Source: Klebsormidium nitens | Taxonomy: Eukaryota > Streptophyta > Klebsormidiophyceae > Klebsormidiales > Klebsormidiaceae | Length of the DNA stretch: 64,000 nucleotides | Reading direction: 5' to 3' | Assembly (NCBI GenBank): GCA_000708835.1 | Contig: DF236955.1 | Coordinates: 310,001-374,000, forward strand | Part shown: positions 1 through 12,218 of the stretch, piece after piece | Layout: the number at the start of each line of letters is the position of its first letter | Position numbering within the stretch: position 1 is the first letter of the stretch | Program-made: the position numbers and the translations under genes | The notes under the pieces: generated by a model | The model's database searches: none | What the model was told of the DNA's origin: nothing | Seen by the model: the letters and a program-made list of their open reading frames with translations, nothing else

Positions 1-2816
1 GAGGGGTCGAGATTGATGGGGAGCGCAGAACGAGAAAGAGAAGACGAGGCCACCGCGCCTGGACGGGAACTCCCGGGGGATGGGAAAGCCGCTCTTGATG
101 ACGTCACTTTTTGGGACTCTGACGAAGAGAGCGGTCAGCCAGAGGAGCCGGTTCGGGAGAGGATGGCTGGTTTTAAATCAGACGCCGGCGCCGCGAAAGG
201 GGCTGCAGAGGCAGGCACGCTAGCGCTTGACGACTCGGAGGCTGACTCCGCGTCAGTCGCACTCCGGTCGGTGCCCAAGTTTTGGGAAGATGTAATCGAA
301 GCGAGGGGACCGTTCTCGCTAACCAGGTGTAACCGCGTCGAGATGCTCTTGGGTCCGCGGTTGGGCAGTGAAGGCACCGCTCGAGAGAAGCGGACAGCAG
401 CGGCAAACGGAACGAGTGAACGGACGGAAGATACGCGGCAGGCGCGTCCCGTCGTCCAAGAGCACTCCCTGTCCCCAGGGGGATCCTCCAGAAGTTTCAA
501 GCTGCACGTCGCCTGGCGAACGAAGCTGGGGCTGTGCGTCGATGCGTCCCCGCTCCTTCTAGTTGCCCCGGGAAAGGCGCCCCGGCTGTTCATCGGCTCA
601 CATGCGCACAACTTCAAGTGCCTGGATGCGGCAACCGGGGTTACGGTCTGGGAACGAGAGGTCGGGGGGCGGGTGGAAGCGACGGCGGGCTCGACTAGGG
701 ACGGCGAGAAGCTTGTGGTCGGCTGCTACGACGGGAAGATCTACGTAATGAATGCGAGCGACGGGAGCATCGACTGGACGTTCCAAACTGGCGGAGAGGT
801 GAGGGAGTCGAAGTGTTTGCAAAGCTTTTCTGCTCCCGGAGTTGCCAGTTGTTCCGCGCTAGACAGATCTCAGTCGCTAGAAATTCTGCTGAGATCATAG
901 GTGTGAAATATTCCTGCCCGGAACCGCCGTGTCAGTGTGACAGATTTGCTCACTTCTTTTGATAGCGTCAGAAACTCCGCCGGCTTGCATAACATTGCAC
1001 AACTGGTATTCGCTGGCATGACCCAAAGTCTGATTTGGGTCCAGCGAAGACGTGCGGCATAGTAACGTCACAGGCCGCAGTATAGTCTTCCTTTCGTTTC
1101 TGTTCTCTTTGGTCCATTTGCTCTTCAAACAGTCAGCCATACTGCATTTCTATATCGTCCCATTGACCGCATTCCAGAGCCGGACTGATTTAGCCTCTTC
1201 AGCTGCACTCTCCTTCCCTCTCACTCGCAAAATCCTCTTCAGTATTTGCGCGAAGGTTCAAATTGTGTAGGCCCTTTCATTCATCCCCAGGTGAAGTGCC
1301 AGGCGGTGACCGACCCCTGGGCTGGCTTCGTGTGGTGCGGCTCGCACGACCACCAGATGTACGTCCTCGATCTCGCGGCCAAGACTGCCGTTTTCCGGCA
1401 CGACTGCGGGGGTTCCGTCTACGGCGCGGCGGCGTTTGACGCGGGCCGTGGCAGGGCGTATGTGGTCACTACACGGGGAGTCGTGACTGCCTTCGACGGC
1501 CGAAACTTTCAGGTCAGTTCTTAGGAGCCGTTTCTGTGCAGTTTGCCATCCTTCCTGTGTGCCTTGAAGTAGCCTAATCGACTTCGACGGACGGAGCTTC
1601 CAGGTTAGGAGTTTTGAACTGTCTGTGAGCAGCCTCTCTGTGTGCGTTTTAGAAAGCAGGTTTTTCAAGCTTGAGGGTTTTAGGCATGCCCTCGTAGCAA
1701 GCGCTTGTTTTGGGTCTTCATGTCAGGATACTTTGAAGAGTGAGGTCGTGTATAAGCTACTTTCCATACTCCCAGATCTGGGCGGAGTCTGCCCTTGCAA
1801 CGGGATGCGAATCTTGGTCCTAAGGCACGTGCATTTCGTTCTAATGCTGTTGCCGGAAAGACGTCCAAGTTCGCCGTGCGACTGAAAGACTGCGGACGGG
1901 GACCCCTCATGATTGCACCAAGTAAAGTAGCCCGCCTGGTCAACATACGCCACGTGATCATTCTCGCGGCGACTGTTGTTCAGGTCTTTACGCAACAAAG
2001 CTCGTCAAAAGTCGGGTGAAAGTGTGATATCGGTCGGATCGTTTCCTTTCAATGTCTCCTCAGATTGTGTGGACGCTCGACCTGGCGTCGCCGCTCTTCG
2101 CCTCCCCCGCCGTCACTCCCTCGGGTTCGCTTATCTGCGCCTCAGTCGACGGAAACGTCACAGCTCTTGTTCCGTCCGGCGGAATAACTTGGCGGAGCCG
2201 GATGGGCGGGCCGGTCTTTGCGGGGCCCTGTCTCTCGGCCGCGCTGAACGGACAAGCGCTCATTTGCGGTCGAGACGGCTACGTACGGGGCCTCGATGCG
2301 GAGACCGGGGCGCAGCTGTGGGAACTAGAGCCGGATGTAAAATGGGTCGGCGAGCCCATTACCGCGTCCGCAGCGGTGGACGAGACGGTGGCCATTCACA
2401 CCGACGGATCGATGTGTTTGGGCTCTGGGGGGGTCGGTTGTAAACACGTGTACAGGCTTGTGTGGGTGTGCGGAAGCGAGGGGACAGTCAAAGCACTTGC
2501 AGTGCGCGCGCGCGGCACATCCTTGGAACAGTCAATCTTTTTGCACGGAAATGAGTTAAAGTCAAGTAGCACGCTTCCAGAAGAGCATTATAGACGAGAC
2601 TCAAGGGACAGCGTTCAGGATCGGTCGAGCAAGCGGCAGCACACCGAGACTGGGGCGAGCGGTAGTGTCAAATCCAGCGCGCGCTCTTATCATGTTCGAG
2701 TTCTAGCGGCAGGAAAGCTGCCAGGGGAAATCTTCTCGTCGCCTGTAGGTATTGGAGGAAGCATGTACGTCGGTTGCAGGGACGACAATGTGTATGCGGT
2801 AGATCTGATCGGATAG
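1..2816 (+). CDS. AASDH/AAE19-like protein, C-terminal PQQ beta-propeller part (5' partial)
   Basis: Three exons are visible: 1-798, 1291-1512 and 2064-2816 (stop TAG). All joins are phase 0 and use GT-AG sites. The first exon is open to the left edge, so the start lies outside. The first ~160 visible residues are low-complexity, acidic linker. From about nt 500 a PQQ-type propeller begins, with blade motifs such as LHVAWRTKLGLCVDASPLLL, KLVVGCYDGKIYVMNASDG, WCGSHDHQMYVLDL, SVDGNVTALVPSGGITW and YVGCRDDNVYAVDL. This matches the C-terminal propeller of the AASDH / plant acyl-activating enzyme 19 family, in which an AMP-forming adenylation domain and a carrier domain precede the propeller. Those N-terminal domains would lie left of the window, so the catalytic half is inferred. 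A Ser/Arg-rich insert near 2500-2700 interrupts the last blades. A stand-alone PQQ-repeat protein is the alternative. Confidence 0.75.
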
Positions 2817-4020
2817 CCCCAGCACTCGTCTACAGAGGTCACTAAAACATGTTTGCGAGATTCGGTTCACGTCTCACAGTGTTACAAGTCAGACGGGATG
2901 AACCGGGATCAGCAGGCTCATCATCGGTGTACCTGTCAACTTACCGTAGTGCAGGCCCTTTAACCCAAGATTCAAGCACCTTTCATCAATTACCACCGTG
3001 CATGCTCAGAGCAGCATAGTGACCACTATTTGTAAGGCATTTATTTTCAAGCTGCGTCCGACATGGTGCATATATGCATGTGTGCAGCTTAAAATACTTG
3101 TGCATCGATATTCCCAGTCGATCTTACACCGAGCTCGAGTTGAAAGTTGGAGGCGCTGAACGAGTTGAATTTGATGGTACCCCGAGTTTACCTAATCGCG
3201 CGATCATGCACTAGGATGCAACTGACGCGTTGAGCACAGGCGACCACATGTGGAAACCTCAAGCGGACGTCGTCGCGGCCTGGTACGTGTGATACAAAGA
3301 TATAATATATGATTCACATGCTTGAAGGTTCAACAGCATGCACATATGTGTCGCCGTGTATACATCGCAACCACATCGCACCAATCTGTGTTTTATGGAT
3401 CGACTATATGGTTTACGGATGATTTTTCGCGGCGCTGCATTGATTGTTGTTCGTGTTGCAGAGGGCTTGAGGGCTCCGACATGCAAGGCTCTCATGAAGA
3501 ATGCTTCAATTGCTCTTTCACGCCTTCAGCATCTCTGTCGGCCAGGTCAGAGTTACTTCCTAATACCATGAGTTTGGGCACATTGACAGGCACACAATTG
3601 TCTCGTGCATCCAATGGACGAAGGACTCGCGTTCACCAAAGTCTCACTTACGTTGATAAAGTGTGCCTGGCGGTCAGCTCTTCATTGTCGTACAATCTAC
3701 AAATCTTCGCTGCTTCTTCGACTCGAGAATGCAAGTATCTGAGCTACTAGGTACAACAACCATGTCGATTGCCATGATTTCTGGCCAAAACGGCTTAAGC
3801 GTTCGATTCTGCAGGCGCTATGACGAGGCAACCATTGGTGCCCGCTGCCCGCTGCCCGCTGTACAATGAAAATGCCATCGGTCCTCAAGGAGTCTGCACA
3901 GGCACTTCGACCACACCTGCAAATCTTTCTCCACCGTAACTTTACAACCAGATCTTGTCTGTACCACTTTTGCAGCTAACTTCAGAGGCTTATTCGTGTT
4001 ATGATCGGACGTATGCTGCA
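2817..4020. other. Convergent intergenic region, no gene seen
   Basis: About 1.2 kb lies between the 3' ends of the propeller gene (+) and the F-box-like gene (-). Short open frames here have no family resemblance, no convincing splice structure and AT-richer composition than the flanking exons. A short CCGCTGCCCG microrepeat occurs near 3843-3860. I see nothing else. Confidence 0.6.
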
Positions 4021-5355
4021 TCATAGGATAGTGCTAGTGTCTCCCTTAGATGCTCCAGCTACTGGGATCAAGGTGGACCAGGATATTTCAATAGGATGAG
4101 ATCCTCGAAGGAGGCTTTGGTACTTGCCTCTCTTTCCACCTCGCTGCCACCTGCCTGATGTGTTGTCCATAATCAGCGGCTCCCCACCGACTAAAGGGAG
4201 AAATAATAGATGAGACATGTCAGCAGCAACAAGAGGACCTTCTGGCGGCTTCCAGTCAATCTCCTCTACAGTCAAAAAGGGCCTTGTTTGGAGATTGTTA
4301 CAATGTTCTCCGGATTGCTGTAGATCTAGTGCAGACCTGGAGCTAAGTACCCTCTCAGTATTCGTGATATGACTCCATGTATGCAAAAGAATGCTCAGTT
4401 CCTCCTCATAAGCTGCTACCGATGTCGCCGAGAAAGCCTCGAAGCGCTCAGGCTTTGCGGTTCTGTCCAAGATGGAGAGAGATTCCCAAGGCTGCTCCAG
4501 TTCATCAGTTTCCAACGAGTGTCCAAAGATGCCCCATTCTGAGTTGATGTAGACATACTTATCACTTGCACAGCAAAAGAGGTGCCTAAAGTACCACCTA
4601 CGACATACGCATACAAGCAAGCCATCTCCTTCGCTGCTGATCTGAGAGGGTAAAGGAAACGAACGCCAGATGTCATCGATTCAGTCATCGAGGCTAGCAT
4701 GCGCAGATCTGAGGGCTGCGACATCGCCTTGCGCGTATGCGGCAAAATGTAGTACCAAAATGTATCGCTCAGATGCCACGACGTTGAAGCTAGTGTGCTC
4801 TGTGACCCTGCCACTTGCGTGAAAGAAGCACTCCGAAGCGGGTGAGCAAGGTGCCTCGTCTCGGTTGAAACTCAAAGCAGCTCTTTCCTGCCAGCCATTC
4901 CCCGACTTCAAGTCGAAGGACCGAAGGCGCATCATCCGCACCATCTCAAGGGAATCCTCTGGCAATTTGGGCTCGCCCAGGACGTACAAGGATTGACAAC
5001 AATCACAGTGCTTTCTGGAATGTCGATCCAGATGCGCACTTCCCATCCCTGTCCAGCCCGACCCAAAGACTCCTGACATGAAGGGATACACATGGAGAAT
5101 CTGTCCATCTTCGCTTAGTACTCCTAGCCCTGGACAGGACTTCTCAAAACTGCTGGTCACGCGGCAAGCAAAGTGTGGTAGACTTGATTTGTAAAATTGT
5201 CCCACGCTTCCAATATCTCCATCCTCTACTGCCTGCTTCCATGCCTGGGAAACTCGTCTCAGCAGGCCAAGCTGCTTTACGTCCAAGTCTAAAGCAGAAA
5301 CGAAGCTGCAGATAAGGAGGTTGACGTCCTCCGGCAGCTGCTCAAAGAGCGCCAT
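4021..5355 (-). CDS. F-box-like protein
   Basis: The start is ATG at 5355. The N-terminus has an F-box-like signature at residues ~6-45 (LPEDVNLLICSFV...LRRVSQAWKQAV), a motif known to bind Skp1 in SCF ubiquitin ligases. The rest resembles the loosely conserved substrate-side region of plant F-box proteins, with strand-like repeats such as SERYILVLHF and SDKYVYINSEWG, but I recognise no kelch or LRR pattern. The frame is open from 5355 to 4684, meets TGA at 4683-4681, then stays open in the same frame to 4021. A GT at 4755 and a strong TTTCCTTTACCCTCTCAG acceptor ending at 4642 define a 114-nt, frame-preserving intron that would remove the stop. The resulting exons, 4756-5355 and 4021-4641, give ~406 residues. 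Without that splice the gene is truncated or a pseudogene. Confidence 0.6.
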
Positions 5356-5914
5356 GATTGGCCTTAGGCTTGGCCGTTGACTTCTCTAGAGCAATATGAG
5401 CGCTCAGCCACGCGGACGTAAGAATAGCGAATCGCGCGACCGCCTGGGTCAGCCTTAATCGCTATGGGCCTATGGAGCCCTGAGCCTGGCCGCCTAGCTC
5501 GCGCGCCGCGGGTCATGCACCTCGCGGCCGCGGCCGCGAACCTTATGCGGTCCTGTGGGCCGCCCGCCGACCCGGCGGCGCCGGCCGGCGCCGGGGCTCG
5601 GAATTCTCAAAACCTTTTGGGGGACCCCTGGTCACGCGACCGGTGACGCCAACGTGACGTGCTGAGTCGACAGGCTCAGTGCAACGGCTAGTCCAGTGTG
5701 CGGCTGAAGAGGGAATTGCCTGCTCACTGAGCAGCTCAGGCTGCAATGCATGTGCAGCATTGCACGGCATTGCACAAATCTTCCGACCTTCTGTGACGAA
5801 GCAGCATTTCTCTCAACAAGCGAGCGCAGCCAGCAAGTCTTGCGAGCATTTCTCCAGCGCTGGAGAAACCCCCACATTCTGCAAAGAAGCCGCGCCACAC
5901 CCCCAGGCAACAAC
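5356..5914. promoter_or_regulatory. Divergent promoter/5' UTR region
   Basis: About 560 bp separates the start of the F-box-like gene (-) from the chosen start of the DUF2828 gene (+), so promoters for both must lie here. The stretch 5510-5600 is very GC-rich (repeated GGCCGC and GCCGGC blocks). No TATA box is evident to me. An upstream in-frame ATG for the DUF2828 gene occurs at 5750. Confidence 0.45.
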
Positions 5915-8634
5915 ATGGTAATCAAGGGTAGCCTGCCAATCGCGTCGTCCCCCGCCCCTTCCACTCTCGCCGGTCCCAAGGGTTTGGCAGCATGGCAGCA
6001 GCGGCAAAAGCAGGCTGGAAACTCCTCCACTTCCGCTGAGGGGGGGTCTGACACCAACCCCTTCCTGAGCATGCTCTCCGGGGGGGCGCTCCAGGCAGGC
6101 TTCCAGCACATCCCGCGCCCCCCCATGGGGTACACAGAGAATGGCTCCTGGACGTTCACCCAGTCGGGCAGCGCGTGCCTGGACTTCTTCTTCCAGGTTG
6201 TGGCGGACACCCCCCCCGAAAGGGTGCGCCAGCTGCTGGAGGCGGCGTGGAAGGAGGACCCCCTGCTGGCGCTGAAGCTGCTGTTTCATCTCAGGGGGGT
6301 GCGCGGGACGGGCAAGTCCGAGAAGGGGGGCTTCTACACGGGGGGGCTGTGGCTGGTGGAGCAGCACCCGGGGACGCTGCTGGGCAACCTGAGGCAGGTC
6401 GGCGTGTTCGGGTACTACAAGGACCTGCTGGAAATCGTGCTCAGGTGCGTTGCTAATCTCAGTGCTTTCAATCCCAACGTCGCGTTCGATCTGACAGTCC
6501 CTCTGTGATGTGCATACAGAATTGGCAGTGAGTTCCCGTTTTGCGTTTGTTCAGAAGTGAGGAGATGCTGTTTGGTTGACTTCTGTGGGCGACTTTGGAG
6601 ATATTACGACTTAAACATTTCGGGAAGGTCTTGTTCAATGAGTCTAGAAGAGGGTTCCTGCCTGGCTGGTGTCTGGTATTGGCCAGGGAGTTTTTATGGC
6701 ATCAGTCATTTCGTTTCTGACTGGAGTTCGAGTTGATTGTCAGACTTAGTGAGTTGATGGCAAAGAACAGCTGATGCGAAGATGAACTAAGAAATGCAAA
6801 AACTATAACATAGTTGTCTGCCTCCAAATATTGTCGCTTCACATGCTAAAGTATTTAAATCACTTTTGCACTTAAAACCAAGATAGATACCTCTGAATCT
6901 CCTGAGTGCACAAGTGCTTTTGTTCAGAGACTAAGCACTCTCATCGAGAGCTTCACTCAGCAGACGATATTTCGAGGTTGCTTATCTCAAGTCTGATTCT
7001 ACCAGAACCTTTGCCAGCTGTTGAGATGAATGATTCTCATCGTGTCTCTTCCCCCTGCAGAGTCCTGGAGGGTCCGCAGGAAACGGCCCAGCGTGCGCAG
7101 CAGAAGGCAACCCATGACGCCGCGGTGAAGGCCGGCAAGGCGCGCGCCGCTCGCAAGGAGAGCGTGAAGCAGCTCAAGGAGGCGGGGGTGTTTGCTCTGC
7201 AGAGGGGGGCAGGGAGCCGGGGTAGGGGGGGCGCTAGACGCTTCTGGGGGGCTCGTTTGGCTGGCGTTGAGGGGGGGGCGGAAGTTGACGAAGGGCGAGG
7301 CTGCCCGGGTGGCGAAGCGGGCGGGGACGCTGAAGCCGCGGGAGGAGCGCATCGCACTGCAGCTGGAGAAGGACAAGGCGGCGAGCGAGCGCGTGCGCAA
7401 GGAGCGCGAGTACGAGCTCGCGGCGCGCGCGGTGCGCGTGTACGCTCACAACGGGAGCTACCGCGCGCTGCACGACGCGGTGGCGGACGTGTTCGCGGAG
7501 CAGCTGGCGCGGGACGTGGAGAGCCTGCGCTCGGGGCGGCCGTATGACGTCAGCCTGGCGGCCAAGTGGGCGCCCAGCCCGGACAAGAGCTACGACCGCG
7601 CGACGCTCCTCTGCGAGGCGATCGCGCGGCGGATGTTCCCCCGGGGGGCGGCCGAGGCGGGGCTGTCGGAGGCGGAGTACGCGGCACGCGCGCGCGACCA
7701 GCTGCGGCGCGCGGTGCTGACGCCGCTCCGCGCGGCGCTGGCAGTGCCGGAGGTGCTGTTCGCGGCACAGCGGTGGCATGAGGTGCAGTACGCGCGCGTG
7801 CCGAGCGTGTGCATGCGCATGAACAAGGACGTGTTCGTGAAGCACGACAAGGAGCGCTTCGAGGCGTTTCTCGCGGACGTGGCGGCCGGGAAGACCAAGA
7901 TCGCGGCGGGGGCGGTGCTGCCGCACGAGGTGCTGCAGGAGGCGGTGACGGGCTCCGGCGCCGGGGCGGAGGTGGCGGAACGGCAGTGGGAGCGGATCGT
8001 GGCGGACCTGAAGCAGAAGGGCAGCCTCGCCAACTGCATGGCCGTCTGTGATGTCAGCGGGTCGATGTACGGAACGCCGATCCAGGTCGCGATCGCGCTC
8101 GGAATGCTGGTGGCGGAACTGGCGGAGGCGCCGTGGGGGGGCAAGCTGATCACGTTCAGCGCAAACCCGCAGATGCACGAGGTGCGGGGGGGTAGCCTGC
8201 GAGAGAAGTACAGCTTTGTGGAGCAGATGGACTGGGACATGAACACCGACTTCCAGAAGGTCTTCGACAACATGCTGGCGCTCGCGCAGGCGACCAACCT
8301 CCCGCCGGACGCCATGTTGCGTCGCCTCTTCGTGTTCAGCGACATGGAGTTCGACGAAGCGAGCACGCGGCCGTACCAGACGGACTACGCGGAGATCGAG
8401 CGGAAGTTCCGGGAGGCGGGCTACGGAACGCCGCCGGAAATCGTGTTCTGGAACCTGCGGGACACTTCGAGCACGCCCGTGATCGCGACGCAGCGCGGGG
8501 TGGCCATGGTGTCCGGGTTCTCGAAGAACATTCTGAAGCTGTTCCTGGACAACGACGGGGACATCGATCCGATGGTCATCGTGCGCAAGGCGGTGACGGG
8601 GCCAGAGTACGAGAAGCTGACACTGGTGGACTGA
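5915..8634 (+). CDS. DUF2828 / von Willebrand A-like protein
   Basis: Exon 1 runs 5915-6444 and exon 2 7061-8634, separated by a 616-nt GT-AG intron in phase 2. The N-terminal part (GSWTFTQSGSACLDFFFQVV, then ALKLLFHLRGVRGTGKSEKGG and GYYKDLLEIVLR) and the C-terminal part are typical of plant DUF2828 proteins. Near 8041 the vWA-like MIDAS motif CDVSGSM is seen, followed by FVFSDMEFDEA, EIVFWNLRDT and VSGFSKNILKLFL, ending KAVTGPEYEKLTLVD. The family is thought to be related to TROVE/vWA proteins; its function is unknown. Start 5915 is preferred because family N-termini are short; an upstream ATG at 5750 adds 55 residues. Between ~7150 and ~7300 the reading frame shifts by one, within G homopolymers. 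An assembly error or an unrecognised small intron is likely; a true frameshift is possible. Confidence 0.85.
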
Positions 8635-9697
8635 GGGTGGTTTAGGAATTGGGTTGAGATGATTACGGGCAAGATCGGAATGATCTAACTTTGATTGACA
8701 GTGTACTGTGGAAAAAAAGGAGCGAGAATCTAAGTGGAAGTTTCTCTGAAAGCTGTTGCATAACATTAATACAGCCGATCTAGTTGTTTTCTAGCGAGTA
8801 TACAGCACGGATGACGCGGGCCGAATCAGAACGAGTGTTGAAGCTGCTTTGATAATCATCAAATTGTAAGAACTGACGTGTAACCAGGCGAGGGGCCGAT
8901 TGACGCAGCCCACTATGTACAGGACAACTCATGAATTTTTTGGAAAGTCAGATGTAATAATATCTCTTGCTCAGTGAATCGAACTCCAAAAAAATTCTCA
9001 TCGAGAAGCTCAGCGCTCGATAGCACTCGCTTGCCTGAAAGCAGATATTCCTTTTGATTACCTTCGATCCAAACTGTTTGGGTAAACAATAATGGGCGCA
9101 GACCTCAGCATCATGACGTTTGCCGTAATCATCTGAGAATTGGGATCCGAAAATCTTGTAGCTCGTATCTGTCTCTCCTCTCATGTCGTAGCTACACTGG
9201 CATGCATAAAGAATGGAACATAGCAGCAAGTGAATCCACTCGCTGGTCTGATGCGAACGTTGCCGGCGCCCAGACGGCCTCGGTGGGCAGCTCTGTCTCG
9301 CATGATCAACAACAATTCATGATGTGTTCAAGCTGAAAACGTATTTTACAGCTCATACATGAGTGAAGTGTGATGAGCTTGCTGTAGCCGTCAAGCATTA
9401 CTCTTGCCATCCCACATCGCAAGGTAAGTTCAAGTAACAACTTAGAGTCATCCTCTCAAATAACTAATAACGAGGATGGTCATCTTGCATTCAAATCGCA
9501 TCCACCATCAAAGACATAGCATCACTTCGCAAATTTTTGGCGATACTTCCGAAGAGGAAGGGGGGGGAGGACGGGGGGGGCCTTCCTCTTCATTTAATGC
9601 ACTTGTCGTTCTCAATGGGTATTCTGCGATGATGCTAGGCTCGATCATCGTATCGAAAAGAGATCCTTTTCACTCAAGATTCTTAAATAAATTGTAG
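8635..9697. other. Convergent intergenic region, no gene seen
   Basis: This is AT-richer sequence between the stop of the DUF2828 gene (+) and the stop of TMEM144-like copy A (-). It should contain both 3' UTRs. The only oddity is a G-rich run near 9559-9583. No coding exon or RNA gene was recognised. Confidence 0.6.
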
Positions 9698-12218
9698 CTA
9701 ACTTGCGAAAGCGAGCAAGGTCGCGCCCAGAAGCAGAAACGGCCCTGAAAGCCAGTAGATCCTTCTTGCGTTGGGGTCCTTCATCTCGTGGAAGACTAGA
9801 ATTCCCCAAAGTCCGGAAACGAACATCCTGGACTGCATGATGGGGTATGCGAGAGTGTAGCCCAGGTACTGGATGGCCAGGATGCTGGCGGCGTTGGCAA
9901 TGTTCCAGCAGATTCCGGCGGCAATTCCTGACGGAACGACAGTGCGTCAGGTTCATCAAATTGGGGTGATCGGTTCCAGCGGTCACGCAGCATGCCTTAT
10001 ATTGGTGGACGAGGAAGCTTAGAAGAGCGATCTAGCTTCTTAGAAGCAGTGCAGTCAGCACTTAGCAGTGGCTTTCTTAAGCTATACTTCGTAGTTTGCA
10101 AGTGCGAAAGGGGGCGTCGAGCCAAAAACATACTTTTGGTTGAATCTCAGCTTCGTGCACTTTCATATCACTCAAATAAGGGACGCGTAGCAGTCAAACT
10201 AGAATCTGATTGTGTTGGGAGTCACCAGTTCCTCAAAGCCCGGCAATTCATGCCGAGGAGCAAGACAAGACCTTGGCTGCGCAGAAGGACCTTATGCAGT
10301 AAAATCACCAGATATGCTTATGACACAGAAAAGAGGCGGAAACCAGAGACGATTTGAGTTGTGTTTACGAAGCCTGCTTGAATGCAACGGACGCGACAAC
10401 AATCAATGCTTTTGGCTCGTTACCTGGGGGTGCCGCCTCTCGCAAGTTCAACCCAAGGGGCTTCCCCCGGGCGAACAGCGCCATCATGTCGACTACCGGG
10501 GCTGCGACAATTGCTCCCACGGCCATTAGTGGCAAGAAACAGAGGCCACGTGCCTCGCGGGGGGCATACTCCATGGGCACCAGAACCAGGCCGCCAAAGA
10601 ACCCCGCTAGTGCAGCGATGAGCAGCCCGCCTGAGGAAGGAAATATGGTGAGAGCTCAATCATTGATTGCGGCACGTGGATTTATTCAGATTCGCTGCGC
10701 ACTGCCTGAAGTTGAAAATTGGGAAAATGACGTTTGAGTAGGTGCGGATTCACACAATGAACGCGGGGGAACAGGCATGCCCTTGAAGGACTCCCAGTAT
10801 ACAGCGCTACTGCGAGAAGTGATGCATATTGCTCGAGACAAACTCAGCTCAGAGCGAGTCGGAGCTGAGAGTAATTGCGAGCAGACTTAGCAGATATCAA
10901 ATTGGCCCTTCAAGGACAGTTAAAGACTGAAAGGGGTACGCTTGTGACTGGACCCGGATGATTTCGAGGATTCGTCGAAGCCCCCCGGAAATACAAAGCT
11001 TCGTTTTTGCTCTCCACAAGCAGTTCGATCATACTCGCGAAACAATCTACTTCCGAAGCTATCCGACGCAGACATCTTGGAATTAAAGAACATCCTTCTT
11101 GGTTGTAGTCTCTGGAGAGAAGCAAGTTCAGTCCTTAGTCGGCTGGTTGATTGATTTCTTACTTTTGTGCTCCCTTCTTGTTTCGCTCACGCTCCCTCCC
11201 GTATCTTCTAGAAGTCGACTTTCTTGACGTTCTCGCTCCGCCTGATAGGACCTTTCACAGGCATAAGCGATGCCCGCTATCCCCGCCATAAGCAGGGCGA
11301 GCCCCGCCAAAGCCGCAGGTAAGTCGCTAACCCTCCGCCCGATGGGATCCAGCAAAACGCCGAAGAGGGAAGACACCAGAGCCGTAACGCCGGACCAGAT
11401 GGCGGGCGCGACGGACACGCCGACAAGGCCTGCAAGAACTTAGCCGTCCGGAGTGACGTCACGTGGTTTATGAAAAAGGAGCGAAGGTGTCATCAATCAT
11501 GGAATAAAGTGAATGCTACGCGCTTGGCCTACGGCATTGCTTGGAAATAATAACGGATCCAAAAGTAATCGACGAAGAACGTTGACTCATGGTTATCTTG
11601 TTGGAAGGAGCTTCGACGTTCTGCGAGTCTGAGATGGCTGCTCCAGTGCTTGCTGGCATTTTTGACGGGAAGGTGGCAGCTTCTCATCAAGTTTCATACT
11701 CGGCCGCAAAGCTTTGAATAACAGAGTTGAGAGAATCGAACGCAATCGCAGAACTGTGTAACCCTTCAGATGCACTGCCGAATTTCCAAGACTCAAGCAT
11801 TTCATTCTAAACCATAGTAGACGAGTAAAGAAATGGTCGGATATACACTTCTGGCCCCCATATTTGCCTGGAAAAAGCGTTTGAAAAAGATGACGTGCCT
11901 AAGCAGAGCCTTACTTGCCGCCCAGAAGGCGCACGCGGACGAGAGCACATTGAGCACCCCGCTGGCCACCCCGAGCGGCGTCCACACGACCGGGGTGACG
12001 AGAAGAAACAGGAGCCCCGTCAGCGCGACGCCCATGCACGCCCAGAAGTGGAATACAAAGATGTCCACGTCGGGCCCTTTGACCTCGTCTCTCGAGAATA
12101 TGCTTGTGGTTCCGTTCAGGAGCGCGGCAACGAGAGCTAGGAGCAGGCCCGGCAGAGTGCGCATCTGCACCGCGGCTCTGGGAGTCTCTGGATTGAGGAG
12201 CAGCGTACATGCAACCAT
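9698..12218 (-). CDS. TMEM144-like multi-pass membrane protein, copy A
   Basis: Four exons: 12218-11915, 11429-11163, 10630-10424 and 9927-9698 (stop TAG). All three introns are phase 1. The product is 335 residues. Hydrophobic, Gly-rich helices predict about ten membrane segments. Hallmarks are LNGTTSIFSRDEVKGPDVDI, FVFHFWAC, TPLGVASGVL, FGVLLDPIGRR, PMEYAP and WNIANAA near the C-terminal half. The pattern resembles the TMEM144 (DUF1632) branch of the drug/metabolite transporter superfamily, which includes putative sugar transporters; substrate unknown. Start 12218 was chosen because MVACTLLLNPE aligns with the N-termini of the other copies; the frame is open upstream to another ATG-like start at 12305. 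It is one of four neighbouring paralogues. It groups with copy D, sharing the 267-nt exon 2, the DEVKGPDVDI loop and WNIANAA. Exon 2 ends in a divergent basic tail. Confidence 0.8.

Noticed and set aside
7234-8766. 510-codon minus-strand open frame opposite the DUF2828 gene
   Set aside because: It is antisense to a clearly conserved coding exon. Its Arg/His-rich composition is what a GC-rich complementary frame produces.
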